Both the position numbers and the translations under genes were made by a program. The notes under the pieces are model-generated. The model was not told the DNA's origin. It made no database searches and saw only the letters and a list, made by a program, of their open reading frames with translations. This document shows positions 44,276 to 52,590 of a DNA stretch of 64,000 nucleotides, piece after piece; position 1 is the stretch's first letter, and every line of letters begins with the position of its first letter. This DNA is from Cognataquiflexum aquatile (lineage in GTDB: Bacteria > Bacteroidota > Bacteroidia > Cytophagales > Cyclobacteriaceae), in NCBI RefSeq assembly GCF_003316845.1, contig NZ_QMIK01000002.1:124001-188000 (forward strand), written 5' to 3'.

Positions 44276-46789
44276 CTAATCTTCAATTTCAATCACGATA
44301 TTGGCCCTGCCTCCATAGGTTTTATAAAATGCATGCCATTCTCCTATTTTAGACCCGCAGCCCGGAGGGTTTCCTGCGCACCAAGTCCTGCCGATAGTGA
44401 AATAATAATCTCCACCCACTATTTCATTGGGGCCAGCACCCGGAAACCCATATACACTCGGAGGAGTCTTACCAGGTAGCCAACTGGAGACTTTATTTTC
44501 CCAGCTTGAGTCTTTTTTGAATCCATATGTTTTGACTGTATACCGTTTGGCTTTTGGATGAACAGGTACTTTTGCTATCATATTAACTCCTGCTGAATAA
44601 CCTCCAGTAGTACCCCGATTGTCCAAAATCCAATCTTCAGTATCCAATGCGATATCCAATACAATTTTATTGGGATCGTTGTTGATTAAAATCTCTCCTT
44701 TGACCTCCTCCCTCAAAGTCCAATCTGTGTCTGTTTTTGCTTTGAAATATACCCTGGCAGAAATTGATTCTTTGGCTTCTTTTACGTCCTTATCCAAGAC
44801 TTCATAGTTCAAGGCATTGCCCATTGTGGTGGCGCTTCTTAGTGTTCCGTTGAATTTCCCATAGGCTCCAGCGGTCTCCCATTCTACTTTATAATCCAAT
44901 GAAGCATTGGAAACAATATCGTTGACCCCATCAGTCCGCTCAAGGTATAGCCTTACACTTTGCCCCCCTTTGAGTGTTATTTTGTCCGGCTTCATGACGA
45001 GCTTGATCTTTTTGACATTGATGGTCGCTTTGGCGTCACCGATTCTAGTGAGTGTGGTTCCTTTTTTGGTAAAGACTTCCACTTTGATGACATCAAAGTT
45101 GTTTTCATCAGAAAGGTCGGCTGCTTTGGTGTCACTTCTGTAAGTCATGGTTGGAGTACTGGTTTCTACCTCTGTACTCTTTTTACTTTGGTGCCATAGG
45201 TAGATAAATTTGCCCGGGGTTGACCATTTATATACAAAAGATTCTCCATCTGCTAGGGTCGTCTTGGTCTCCACTTTGACATTGTGATAAGAAGAGGTCA
45301 CGATAGTTTCCTCTTTTGGAGTCATGACAAGATCGTCCGCTTTGACTTTGGCAGTAAACTCTGCATTGTAATCCGATAGGACGATATGGTCCATTAGCCT
45401 ATTGTAATCCACGACCTTAATGATGATGTCAGCGTATTTCATCACATTAAGAAGAGTTTTCGCTTTTTTGCTAATTTCCTCGGCAGATTCAGTCACAGTC
45501 CCTGGTTTCGCGGCTTGGATCATTCCTAGGCCGAGTAAAGCAACTCGATTTACCATTGCATCAAATGCAGCATTTCCACCTTCGTTGAGTCCCAAAAAAA
45601 ATGTCTCATTTAATGCAGCCCCATAGTCCCCATTCTCCAGTAGTTTTTGGACGATGGGTGTTGTCTTGACAAAATTGTCAATGGCCGTGATCAGTGTGGT
45701 AAAGTTGGATTTGGGAATCGAAAGCACATCTTTCATGCCTATGACATCAAAAATAAGGGGGAGGAAAAAATCCAGTGCAAAGGTTTCTAAAACTAATCGG
45801 TTGAGTTTATCCCTTTCAGCACTTGTCAGGCTCAATCCTCCGAGATTGCCCGTTCCAGGGCCAACAATTCGCACTTTATAAGTTGCCTCGGATTCAGATT
45901 CTTTGATAGGAAGGTTTACAGGACCATTTTCAGTCATGGCAAATTCTGCACCTTTTCCGGCCGCCCAATCCCTGAGCGTACCTGTAAAGGAAGTGATTGC
46001 ACCTGTTGGGCTGACCGGAATATCTTTTTCGGAAGTATCTGTTCCGCCGATTCTTTCTTTGATCACCGTTTCCACTCCATCTTTGTTTTTATAAGCTGTT
46101 TTATAAGCAAAGGCATGGGCTCTTCTTCGGTATTGGTTTCTGATTTGGACATTTTGGTGGTCCAATTCATATACCTGAATACCACTTCTAAATCCATTGG
46201 GATCGACCTGGATTTGCTTGGCACGGATATCGATGGTATCAGCCGGAGCAAAAGTGGTAAGGTAATCAGTAAGTGAATTGATGAATCCCCCATTTCTGAT
46301 CATTTCAGGATTTTTTGAAAATTCCTCGGACACGGATTGTGTGAATTCCGACATTCCCTCCATGCCGGAATATCCTTCCAAATATTTCTTTTTGATTTCA
46401 ATAGGTTGAAGAGAAACCCCCAATCCAAAGTAAACCAAAACAGAAGCCGTGGTTTCAATGGATATTTCCTTCTTGGCATCGGTGATGAATCCCATCATCA
46501 GGGAATTGCCTGTTTCGTCAACCAAAAAAGCCAATTTTGTTGTCCCGGAAGCAAAGCGGACTTTTGATTTTCCTGCATTGTCCACGGGAAATTCAGCAAA
46601 ACCCGAAAGGAGTTTTGTCTTGGAAAGATCAATGGACGTTCCGGCGGGTAATATCACATTGACATCAGTTGTTGGAAAAACCGTTGCTACAGGATCTGTC
46701 CCAAGAATTGGATCAATTTCTTCCTCATTGCACGAACTGACAATTGATATGAAAATGAAAAGGGCTAGTAAAAATTTGAGGTTCTTCAT
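44276..46789 (-). CDS. large lipoprotein with Ig-like repeats, paralogue A
   Basis: An 837-residue lipoprotein (MKNLKFLLALFIFISIVSSC, Cys20). The first half (VILPAGTSIDLSKTKLLSGF, then LVDETGNSLMMGFITDAKKE) is helical/beta mixed and matches no family I know. The second half has Ig-like segments (VKVETKTTLADGESFVYKWS, IKLVMKPDKITLKGGQSVRL). The C-terminal 120 residues end GGRANIVIEIED. It is a close duplicate of the 47046-49559 gene. Its promoter motif is 25 bases before the ATG. Located just upstream of the CHAT gene, it is a candidate partner or substrate of it. Confidence 0.85.
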   Translation of the reverse strand: MKNLKFLLALFIFISIVSSCNEEEIDPILGTDPVATVFPTTDVNVILPAGTSIDLSKTKLLSGFAEFPVDNAGKSKVRFASGTTKLAFLVDETGNSLMMGFITDAKKEISIETTASVLVYFGLGVSLQPIEIKKKYLEGYSGMEGMSEFTQSVSEEFSKNPEMIRNGGFINSLTDYLTTFAPADTIDIRAKQIQVDPNGFRSGIQVYELDHQNVQIRNQYRRRAHAFAYKTAYKNKDGVETVIKERIGGTDTSEKDIPVSPTGAITSFTGTLRDWAAGKGAEFAMTENGPVNLPIKESESEATYKVRIVGPGTGNLGGLSLTSAERDKLNRLVLETFALDFFLPLIFDVIGMKDVLSIPKSNFTTLITAIDNFVKTTPIVQKLLENGDYGAALNETFFLGLNEGGNAAFDAMVNRVALLGLGMIQAAKPGTVTESAEEISKKAKTLLNVMKYADIIIKVVDYNRLMDHIVLSDYNAEFTAKVKADDLVMTPKEETIVTSSYHNVKVETKTTLADGESFVYKWSTPGKFIYLWHQSKKSTEVETSTPTMTYRSDTKAADLSDENNFDVIKVEVFTKKGTTLTRIGDAKATINVKKIKLVMKPDKITLKGGQSVRLYLERTDGVNDIVSNASLDYKVEWETAGAYGKFNGTLRSATTMGNALNYEVLDKDVKEAKESISARVYFKAKTDTDWTLREEVKGEILINNDPNKIVLDIALDTEDWILDNRGTTGGYSAGVNMIAKVPVHPKAKRYTVKTYGFKKDSSWENKVSSWLPGKTPPSVYGFPGAGPNEIVGGDYYFTIGRTWCAGNPPGCGSKIGEWHAFYKTYGGRANIVIEIED

Positions 46790-46813
46790 AGGAAATATTG
46801 TTTATTAAGACCT

Positions 46814-46841
46814 CATCGTATCAATCAAAAAATGTCATCAA
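46814..46841 (-). promoter_or_regulatory. predicted ECF promoter of paralogue A and the CHAT gene (motif copy 3)
   Basis: Minus strand: TTGATGACATTT (46830-46841), 11 bases, CGATG (46814-46818), then 24 bases to the ATG at 46789. The surroundings (CGATGAGGTCTTA) are also shared with copy 4, as expected from the gene duplication, but not with copies 1 and 2. Confidence 0.75.
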
Positions 46842-46958
46842 CCATTTTGAATTTTTTTTCAATTTAAATGTCAACTCAACTGATTTTGTTTGAAAGTGAA
46901 GTCAATAAATTAGGCTAGACCTGATAAACAAAAAGAAAATATTGAATGGATAAAAAAT

Positions 46959-46993
46959 CTCTTGTGAAAACTGAATTGCTATTTTCACAAGAG
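46959..46993 (-). terminator. intrinsic terminator of paralogue B
   Basis: A 12-bp stem CTCTTGTGAAAA / TTTTCACAAGAG with an 11-base loop, followed on the minus strand by a T-rich tract (TTTTTTA). The stop of paralogue B is at 47046. It separates the two paralogues into different transcription units. Confidence 0.85.
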
Positions 46994-47045
46994 AATGACT
47001 AGATCTTCGATTTCATTAGATTAATAAACCTTAATTAAAGATTTA

Positions 47046-49559
47046 TTAATCTTCGATTTCAATCACAATATTGGCACGTCCTCCAAGCGGCTTGTACACT
47101 GCTATATAATGGTCAAGCTTCGAAAGGCAATCGTCCCGTTTTGGGCCATCGCTCCATGATCTACTGATCGTGAAATAGTACTGATTATTTAAGATCTGAT
47201 TGGGTCCGGCACCGGGATACCCATATTCCACAGGAGGTGTTTGTCCAGGTTTCCAAGAGGATGTTCTATTGTCCCAACGGAACGGTTTCTTGAAGCCGTA
47301 GAAAGTCACTGTGTACTTAACGGCTTTGGGATGTACTGGAACGACGGCCATAAAATTTCCTCCCACGTTGCACCTTGTAGCAGTGCTGATGTCCCATGTC
47401 CGTACTTCTAGGGCAACATCCAATACTATTTTATTGGGATCATTGCTAATATTGATTACCCCTTTTACCAATTCTCTCAAAGTCCATTCTGTGTCTGTCT
47501 TGGCTTTGAAATAGACTCTGGCGGTGATGTTTTCTTTTGCCTCTTTTACTTCCTTGTCCAATACTTCATAGTTCAGGGCATTGCCCATAGTGGTTGCGCT
47601 CCTGAGTGTTCCGTTGAATTTCCCATAAGCTCCAGGTGTTTCCCATTCCACTTTATAATCCAATGCAGCATTGGAAACAATATCATTCACACCATCTGTC
47701 CGCTCAAGGTATAGCCTTACACTTTGCCCTCCTTTGAGTGTTATTTTGTCCGGCTTCATGATGAGCTTAATTTTTTTGACATTGATGGTGGCTATGGCTT
47801 CCCCGATTCTGGTCAGGGTGGTTCCTTTTTTGGTAAAGACCTCTACTTTGATGACATCAAAATTGTTTTCATCAGAGAGGTCAGCTGCCTTGGTATCACT
47901 TCTGTAGGTCATGCTGGCCGTACTCGTCTCGGCTTCCGTGACTTTCTTATTTTGGTGCCACAGGTAAATGAATTTGCCAGGTGTTGACCACTTGTAGACA
48001 AAAGACTCACCTTCGGCCAAGGTGGTCTTGGTTTCCACTTTGACATTGTGATAAGAAGAGGTCACTATAGTTTCCTCTCTTGGAGTCATGACAAGATCGT
48101 CCGCTTTAACTTTGGCAGTAAACTCTGCATTGTAATCCGACATGGCAATATGGTTCATTAGCCTATTGTAATCCACCACCTTGATGATGATGTCAGCGTA
48201 TTTCATCGCATTAAGAAGAGTTTTCGCTTTTTTGCTAATTTCCTCGGCAGATTCAGTCACTGTCCCTGGTTTCGCGGCTTGGATCATTCCTAGGCCGAGC
48301 AAAGCAACTCGATTTACCATTGCATCAAATGCAGCATTTCCACCTTCGTTGAGTCCCAAAAAAAATGTCTCATTTAATGCAGCCCCATAGTCCCCATTCT
48401 CCAGTAATTTTTGGACGATTGGTGTTGTCTTGACAAAATTGTCAATGGCCGTGATCAGTGTGGTAAAGTTGGATTTGGGAATCGAAAGCACATCTTTCAT
48501 GCCTATGACATCAAAAATAAGGGGAAGGAAAAAATCCAGTGCAAAGGTTTCTAAAACTAATCGGTTGAGTTTATCCCTTTCAGCACTTGTCAGGCTCAAT
48601 CCTCCGAGATTGCCCGCTCCAGGGCCAACAATTCGTACTTTATAAGTTGCCTCGGATTCAGATTCTTTGATAGGAAGGTTTACAGGACCATTTTCAGTCA
48701 TGGCAAATTCTGCACCTTTTCCAGCCGCCCAATCCCTGAGCGTACCTGTAAAGGAAGTGATTGCACCTGTTGGGCTGACCGGAATATCTTTTTCGGAAGT
48801 ATCTGTTCCGCCGATTCTTTCTTTGATCACCGTTTCCACTCCATCTTTGTTTTTATAAGCTGTTTTATAAGCAAAGGCATAGGCCCTTCTTCGGTATTGG
48901 TTTCTGATCTGGACATTTTGATGGTCCAATTCATAAACCTGAATGCCGCTTTTAAAACCATTGGGATCTACTTGGATTTGCTTGGCACGGATATCGATGG
49001 TATCAGCCGGAGCAAAAGTGGTAAGGTAATCATTAAGTGAATTGATAAATCCCCCATTTCTGATCATTTCAGGATTTTTTGAAAATTCCTCTTTGATGGA
49101 CTGCATAAATTCCGACATGCCCTCCATGCCGGAATATCCTTCCAAATATTTCTTTTTGATTTCATTGGGTTGAAGAGAAACTCCTAATCCAAAGTAAACC
49201 AATACAGAGGCTGTGGTTTCAATGGATATTTCCTTCTTGTTATCTGTGATGAATCCCATCATGAGAGAATTCCCTGTTTCATCTACCAAAAAGGCCAATT
49301 TGGTTGTCCCGGAAGCAAACCGGATTTTGGATTTTCCGGCGTTATCCACAGGAAATTCAGCAAAACCCGAAAGGAGTTTTGTCTTTGATAGGTCTATGGA
49401 TGTCCCTTCAGGTAATATCACATTGACATCAGTTGTTGGAAAAACCGATTGAACCGGACCTGTACCGGGATTGAGATTAGGATCAATTTCTTCCTCATTG
49501 CAGGAACTTACAAGAGATATGAAAATGAAAAGGGCTAGTAAAAATTTGAGGTTCTTCAT
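47046..49559 (-). CDS. large lipoprotein with Ig-like repeats, paralogue B
   Basis: An 837-residue lipoprotein, the same length as paralogue A, starting at ATG 49559 (MKNLKFLLALFIFISLVSSC). The two proteins are nearly identical through the first 700 residues; the DNA of 48160-48860 differs from 45400-46100 by only a few bases. The last 120 residues diverge strongly (EVRTWDISTATRCNVGG against DTEDWILDNRGTTGGYSAG), although both end GGRANIVIEIED. This suggests recent duplication or gene conversion of the core with selection for different tips. Function unknown. Confidence 0.85.
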   Translation of the reverse strand: MKNLKFLLALFIFISLVSSCNEEEIDPNLNPGTGPVQSVFPTTDVNVILPEGTSIDLSKTKLLSGFAEFPVDNAGKSKIRFASGTTKLAFLVDETGNSLMMGFITDNKKEISIETTASVLVYFGLGVSLQPNEIKKKYLEGYSGMEGMSEFMQSIKEEFSKNPEMIRNGGFINSLNDYLTTFAPADTIDIRAKQIQVDPNGFKSGIQVYELDHQNVQIRNQYRRRAYAFAYKTAYKNKDGVETVIKERIGGTDTSEKDIPVSPTGAITSFTGTLRDWAAGKGAEFAMTENGPVNLPIKESESEATYKVRIVGPGAGNLGGLSLTSAERDKLNRLVLETFALDFFLPLIFDVIGMKDVLSIPKSNFTTLITAIDNFVKTTPIVQKLLENGDYGAALNETFFLGLNEGGNAAFDAMVNRVALLGLGMIQAAKPGTVTESAEEISKKAKTLLNAMKYADIIIKVVDYNRLMNHIAMSDYNAEFTAKVKADDLVMTPREETIVTSSYHNVKVETKTTLAEGESFVYKWSTPGKFIYLWHQNKKVTEAETSTASMTYRSDTKAADLSDENNFDVIKVEVFTKKGTTLTRIGEAIATINVKKIKLIMKPDKITLKGGQSVRLYLERTDGVNDIVSNAALDYKVEWETPGAYGKFNGTLRSATTMGNALNYEVLDKEVKEAKENITARVYFKAKTDTEWTLRELVKGVINISNDPNKIVLDVALEVRTWDISTATRCNVGGNFMAVVPVHPKAVKYTVTFYGFKKPFRWDNRTSSWKPGQTPPVEYGYPGAGPNQILNNQYYFTISRSWSDGPKRDDCLSKLDHYIAVYKPLGGRANIVIEIED

Positions 49560-49583
49560 ATTTAATAGTGTTTGATAAGACCT

Positions 49584-49611
49584 CATCGTGTTGATCAAAA
49601 AATGTCATCTA
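49584..49611 (-). promoter_or_regulatory. predicted ECF promoter of paralogue B (motif copy 4)
   Basis: Minus strand: TAGATGACATTT (49600-49611), 11 bases, CGATG (49584-49588), 24 bases before the ATG at 49559. It differs from the other copies only in the second base. The gap to the divergent fucosidase ATG is about 46 bases. Confidence 0.72.
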
Positions 49612-49657
49612 CCATTTTGCAAAATTTTTATTAATATTCATGTCCGATAAGATTTCT

Positions 49658-51709
49658 ATGAAAAAATACCTCCTCCCACTTTTGATTCTTTTGGCATGTG
49701 AAGGCAAAGAAGTAAGTCCTCCCGCTCCCGTTGAACCCATTCCCTCCCCAAGACAACTTGCCTGGCATGAGCTGGAATACTACGGTTTTGTGCATTTCAA
49801 CATGAATACTTTTTCGGATATGGAATGGGGAATGGGAGACGAACTTCCTTCAGAATTCAACCCCACTGCATTGGATACCAGGCAATGGGCAAAAGTAGCC
49901 AAAGAGGCAGGAATGAAAGGAATCATCATCACTGCCAAGCACCACGATGGATTTTGCCTTTGGCCTTCCGCTTTTACAGAGCATTCGGTTAAAAATTCTC
50001 CTTGGAAAGAAGGCAAGGGTGATCTGATCCGTGAACTGTCGGATGCCTGTAAGGAATACGGTCTGAAATTCGGCATTTACTATTCCCCTTGGGACCGCAA
50101 CCATGCCGATTATGGCAAACCGGAATACATCACATATATGCGTAATCAACTTACTGAGTTGTTGACCAATTATGGGGATATTTTTGAAGTTTGGTTTGAC
50201 GGGGCCAATGGTGGAGATGGGTATTATGGCGGGGCCAATGAAGTCCGGACTGTGGATAAGCTGACTTACTATGATTGGGAAAATACCTATAAACTTGTCC
50301 GCGAATTACAGCCTGGAGCCGTGATGTTCAGCGATGGTGGACCGGATGTGAGATGGGTGGGCAATGAACATGGATTTGCCTACGAGACGACTTGGGGCAA
50401 TCTGATGAGGGATTCTGTTTACGCCGGGATGCCCGACTATCCGGAGAGATTTGCTTCGGGCCAAGAAAATGGGACGCATTGGGTTCCGGCGGAGTCAGAT
50501 GTCTCGATCAGGCCGGGATGGTATTACCATGAATATGAAGACCATAAAGTCCGGACTTTGCCGCAGCTATTGGAGATTTATTACAAAAGCATCGGTCAAA
50601 ACAGTTCTCTGCTCATCAACTTTCCTGTCGACAGACGGGGTTTGATCCATGAAAAAGACGTGGAGCAGGTTATGAAACTGGCGGATAAAATCAGGGAAGA
50701 TTTTGCTGTCGATCTGGCCAAAACTGCAAAAGTATCCGCTAGTAATGAACGGGGAAAAGGATTTGAGGCAGTAAATGTGGCCGATGAGGATAAGGAAAGC
50801 TATTGGGCTTCGGAAGATGGGGTGATTGAAAGTAGCATTGTTCTGACTTTGACAGAACCGACTTTGATCAACAGGTTTGTGGCACAGGAATATATCCCTC
50901 TCGGGCAGCGTATCAAATCCTTTACTTTAGAAGTGGAAACTGAAACCGGTTGGGAGCAAATATATCAAGGAACAACGGTGGGAATCAAAAGGATTTTGAG
51001 GTTTGATGATGTGTTGGCGAAACAGGTCCGATTTACCATCACCGATGCAAAAGCCAGTCCTACGATTTCCAATATCGGAATATTCTATGCACCAAAGCTC
51101 GTCACTGAACCGGAGTTGATCCGATCCAAATCAGGAGAGGTGACACTCCAAGTTCCCGAAAAAGGAGTGGAAATTTTCTATACTATGGATGGTTCAGAAC
51201 CCAATGAAAACAGTACCAAATATGAAAATCCGATAAGCATTCCAGAGCCAACCACCATCAAAGCAATGGCCTTTGACAGCCAAAGTGGAAAGAAAAGTGA
51301 GGTTTTGGTCCGTAACCTGGATATCCCCAAAGCCAAATGGAAAGTTGTCAACCAAAACGAAAACGCAACAAAAGTAATTGACGAAGATTCACAGACCTTT
51401 TGGCAAAGTGAGAAAAATGAAGTGGTCATTGATTTGGGCGAATCCGTCGTCATGAATGGCTTTACCTATTGGCCTCCACAAAATAGGTATATGAGTGGGG
51501 TCATTTCGAAATATGGCCTTGAAGGAAGTACGGATGGGAAATCCTGGAAGGCTTTGGCCACAGGAGAGTTTTCAAATATTAAGAACAATCCCATCGAGCA
51601 AGTGGTGAGGTTTGCGCCATCCCAGGTCCGCTTTATCAAACTCAAATCCCTTTCAACCACCGATAACCAGCCCGCTTCTTTTGCCGAAGTCGGTGTGCTG
51701 AGGAAGTGA
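49658..51709 (+). CDS. GH29 alpha-L-fucosidase lipoprotein with C-terminal F5/8-like domains
   Basis: A 683-residue lipoprotein. ATG 49658 (MKKYLLPLLILLAC) is preferred to 49640. The GH29 barrel covers about residues 30-360 with the conserved AKEAGMKGIIITAKHHDGF, GLKFGIYYSPWD and the nucleophile Asp181 in VWFDGANG. Residues about 360-480 look like an F5/8-type (CBM32-like) beta-sandwich, 485-555 like the small FN3-type chitobiase C-terminal module (IFYTMDGSEPNENSTKYENP), and 555-683 like a second F5/8-type domain. It releases fucose from glycans. It is divergent from the paralogue B gene and not part of the motif regulon. Confidence 0.92.
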   Translation: MKKYLLPLLILLACEGKEVSPPAPVEPIPSPRQLAWHELEYYGFVHFNMNTFSDMEWGMGDELPSEFNPTALDTRQWAKVAKEAGMKGIIITAKHHDGFCLWPSAFTEHSVKNSPWKEGKGDLIRELSDACKEYGLKFGIYYSPWDRNHADYGKPEYITYMRNQLTELLTNYGDIFEVWFDGANGGDGYYGGANEVRTVDKLTYYDWENTYKLVRELQPGAVMFSDGGPDVRWVGNEHGFAYETTWGNLMRDSVYAGMPDYPERFASGQENGTHWVPAESDVSIRPGWYYHEYEDHKVRTLPQLLEIYYKSIGQNSSLLINFPVDRRGLIHEKDVEQVMKLADKIREDFAVDLAKTAKVSASNERGKGFEAVNVADEDKESYWASEDGVIESSIVLTLTEPTLINRFVAQEYIPLGQRIKSFTLEVETETGWEQIYQGTTVGIKRILRFDDVLAKQVRFTITDAKASPTISNIGIFYAPKLVTEPELIRSKSGEVTLQVPEKGVEIFYTMDGSEPNENSTKYENPISIPEPTTIKAMAFDSQSGKKSEVLVRNLDIPKAKWKVVNQNENATKVIDEDSQTFWQSEKNEVVIDLGESVVMNGFTYWPPQNRYMSGVISKYGLEGSTDGKSWKALATGEFSNIKNNPIEQVVRFAPSQVRFIKLKSLSTTDNQPASFAEVGVLRK

Positions 51710-52014
51710 GGGTTTAGGAGTTTTGCAGAGCATACTGAATTAAAACTCCCGCAGATAACGCAGATTGGCGCAGACGATTTCTTTTTGATAATTATGAAAA
51801 GATATTGCTTCGAATAATATTGATATCCTTGTAACCTTTGCTAAAGCAAAGAAATCTGCGGAGATCAGCGAAATCTGCGGGAGAAAGATTTTATCCAAAT
51901 AATCTTCTGGAGACGATGCATTTTAGAATTCACTTTACATAAATGGGTTATGAAATTTCACTAAATCGTTTTACCTTATTCCCCGATTCATTTTACAACG
52001 CAAATGACCTTACC
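51710..52014. other. 305-base spacer with an inverted-repeat element
   Basis: No gene supported. An in-frame ATG at 51943 extends the next gene, but it lacks a plausible signal. Most of the spacer is the CTCCCGCAGAT element described separately. The promoter of the gluconate-dehydrogenase-subunit pair should be at 51890-52014. Confidence 0.5.
51746..51883. repeat. 138-bp element with 11-bp terminal inverted repeats
   Basis: Ends are CTCCCGCAGAT (51746-51756) and ATCTGCGGGAG (51873-51883). Inside each end further CGCAGATT/ATCTGCGG words repeat the theme (CAGATTGGCGCAGA; GAAATCTGCGGAGATCAGCG). It looks like a CGCAGATT-type intergenic repeat found widely in bacterial genomes; no transposase nearby. 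Confidence 0.7.
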
Positions 52015-52590
52015 ATGAAAAGAAGAGACGCCCTCCGGAGCCTTGCCTTGATTACTGGTGGTTTGGTGTTGGTGCCATCCTGTGATTTCTCGAAAGAAGA
52101 CATCCTTGCTGCCTACCAAAATCTCCAAATCACCCCCTCCCTCCAACAGTTATTGAAAGATATTGCCGGAACAATTATCCCGACAGGAAGCATCAAAAGT
52201 GCTGCAGACATAGAAGTGCAGGATTTTATCCTTGTCATGGTCAATGATTGCATTGATGCAGAAGGTCAGAAATCCTTTATGCAGGGATTCCAGGTATTTG
52301 AAGATTTCAGCAAAAACAGCGGCGGAAGTGCCTTTTCAAAATTGGATCAAGCGGGCCGTGAAGCTGTGGTGAAAGCTGCTTTGGCAATAGAGTTGCCCGA
52401 AAATACCAAACCTGAAGATCCTCAGAAAGCTACCAAAGAGTTTATCGGAATGGCCAAGCGCTTTACTATACAGGGGTTTATGATGTCAGAATACATCCAA
52501 ACCCAAGTGAAACCCTATTCCCTGATTCCCGGGGATTATCAGGGAGCAGTATTAATCTCAGACCTCAAACCCGAAAGAATCAATGGCTAA
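52015..52590 (+). CDS. gluconate 2-dehydrogenase subunit 3 family protein
   Basis: A 191-residue protein; ATG 52015 (MKRRDALRSLALITGG) carries a twin-arginine-like start and a lipobox (VLVPSC, Cys24), so 51943 is rejected. The rest is the alpha-helical subunit 3 fold (LLKDIAGTIIPTGSIKSAAD, FMQGFQVFEDFSKNSGGSAF, RFTIQGFMMSEY). Such small subunits chaperone export of the neighbouring GMC flavoprotein and sit on its surface. The gene overlaps the GMC gene by 8 bases. A cytochrome c subunit that would complete a membrane dehydrogenase is not present nearby. Confidence 0.9.
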   Translation: MKRRDALRSLALITGGLVLVPSCDFSKEDILAAYQNLQITPSLQQLLKDIAGTIIPTGSIKSAADIEVQDFILVMVNDCIDAEGQKSFMQGFQVFEDFSKNSGGSAFSKLDQAGREAVVKAALAIELPENTKPEDPQKATKEFIGMAKRFTIQGFMMSEYIQTQVKPYSLIPGDYQGAVLISDLKPERING

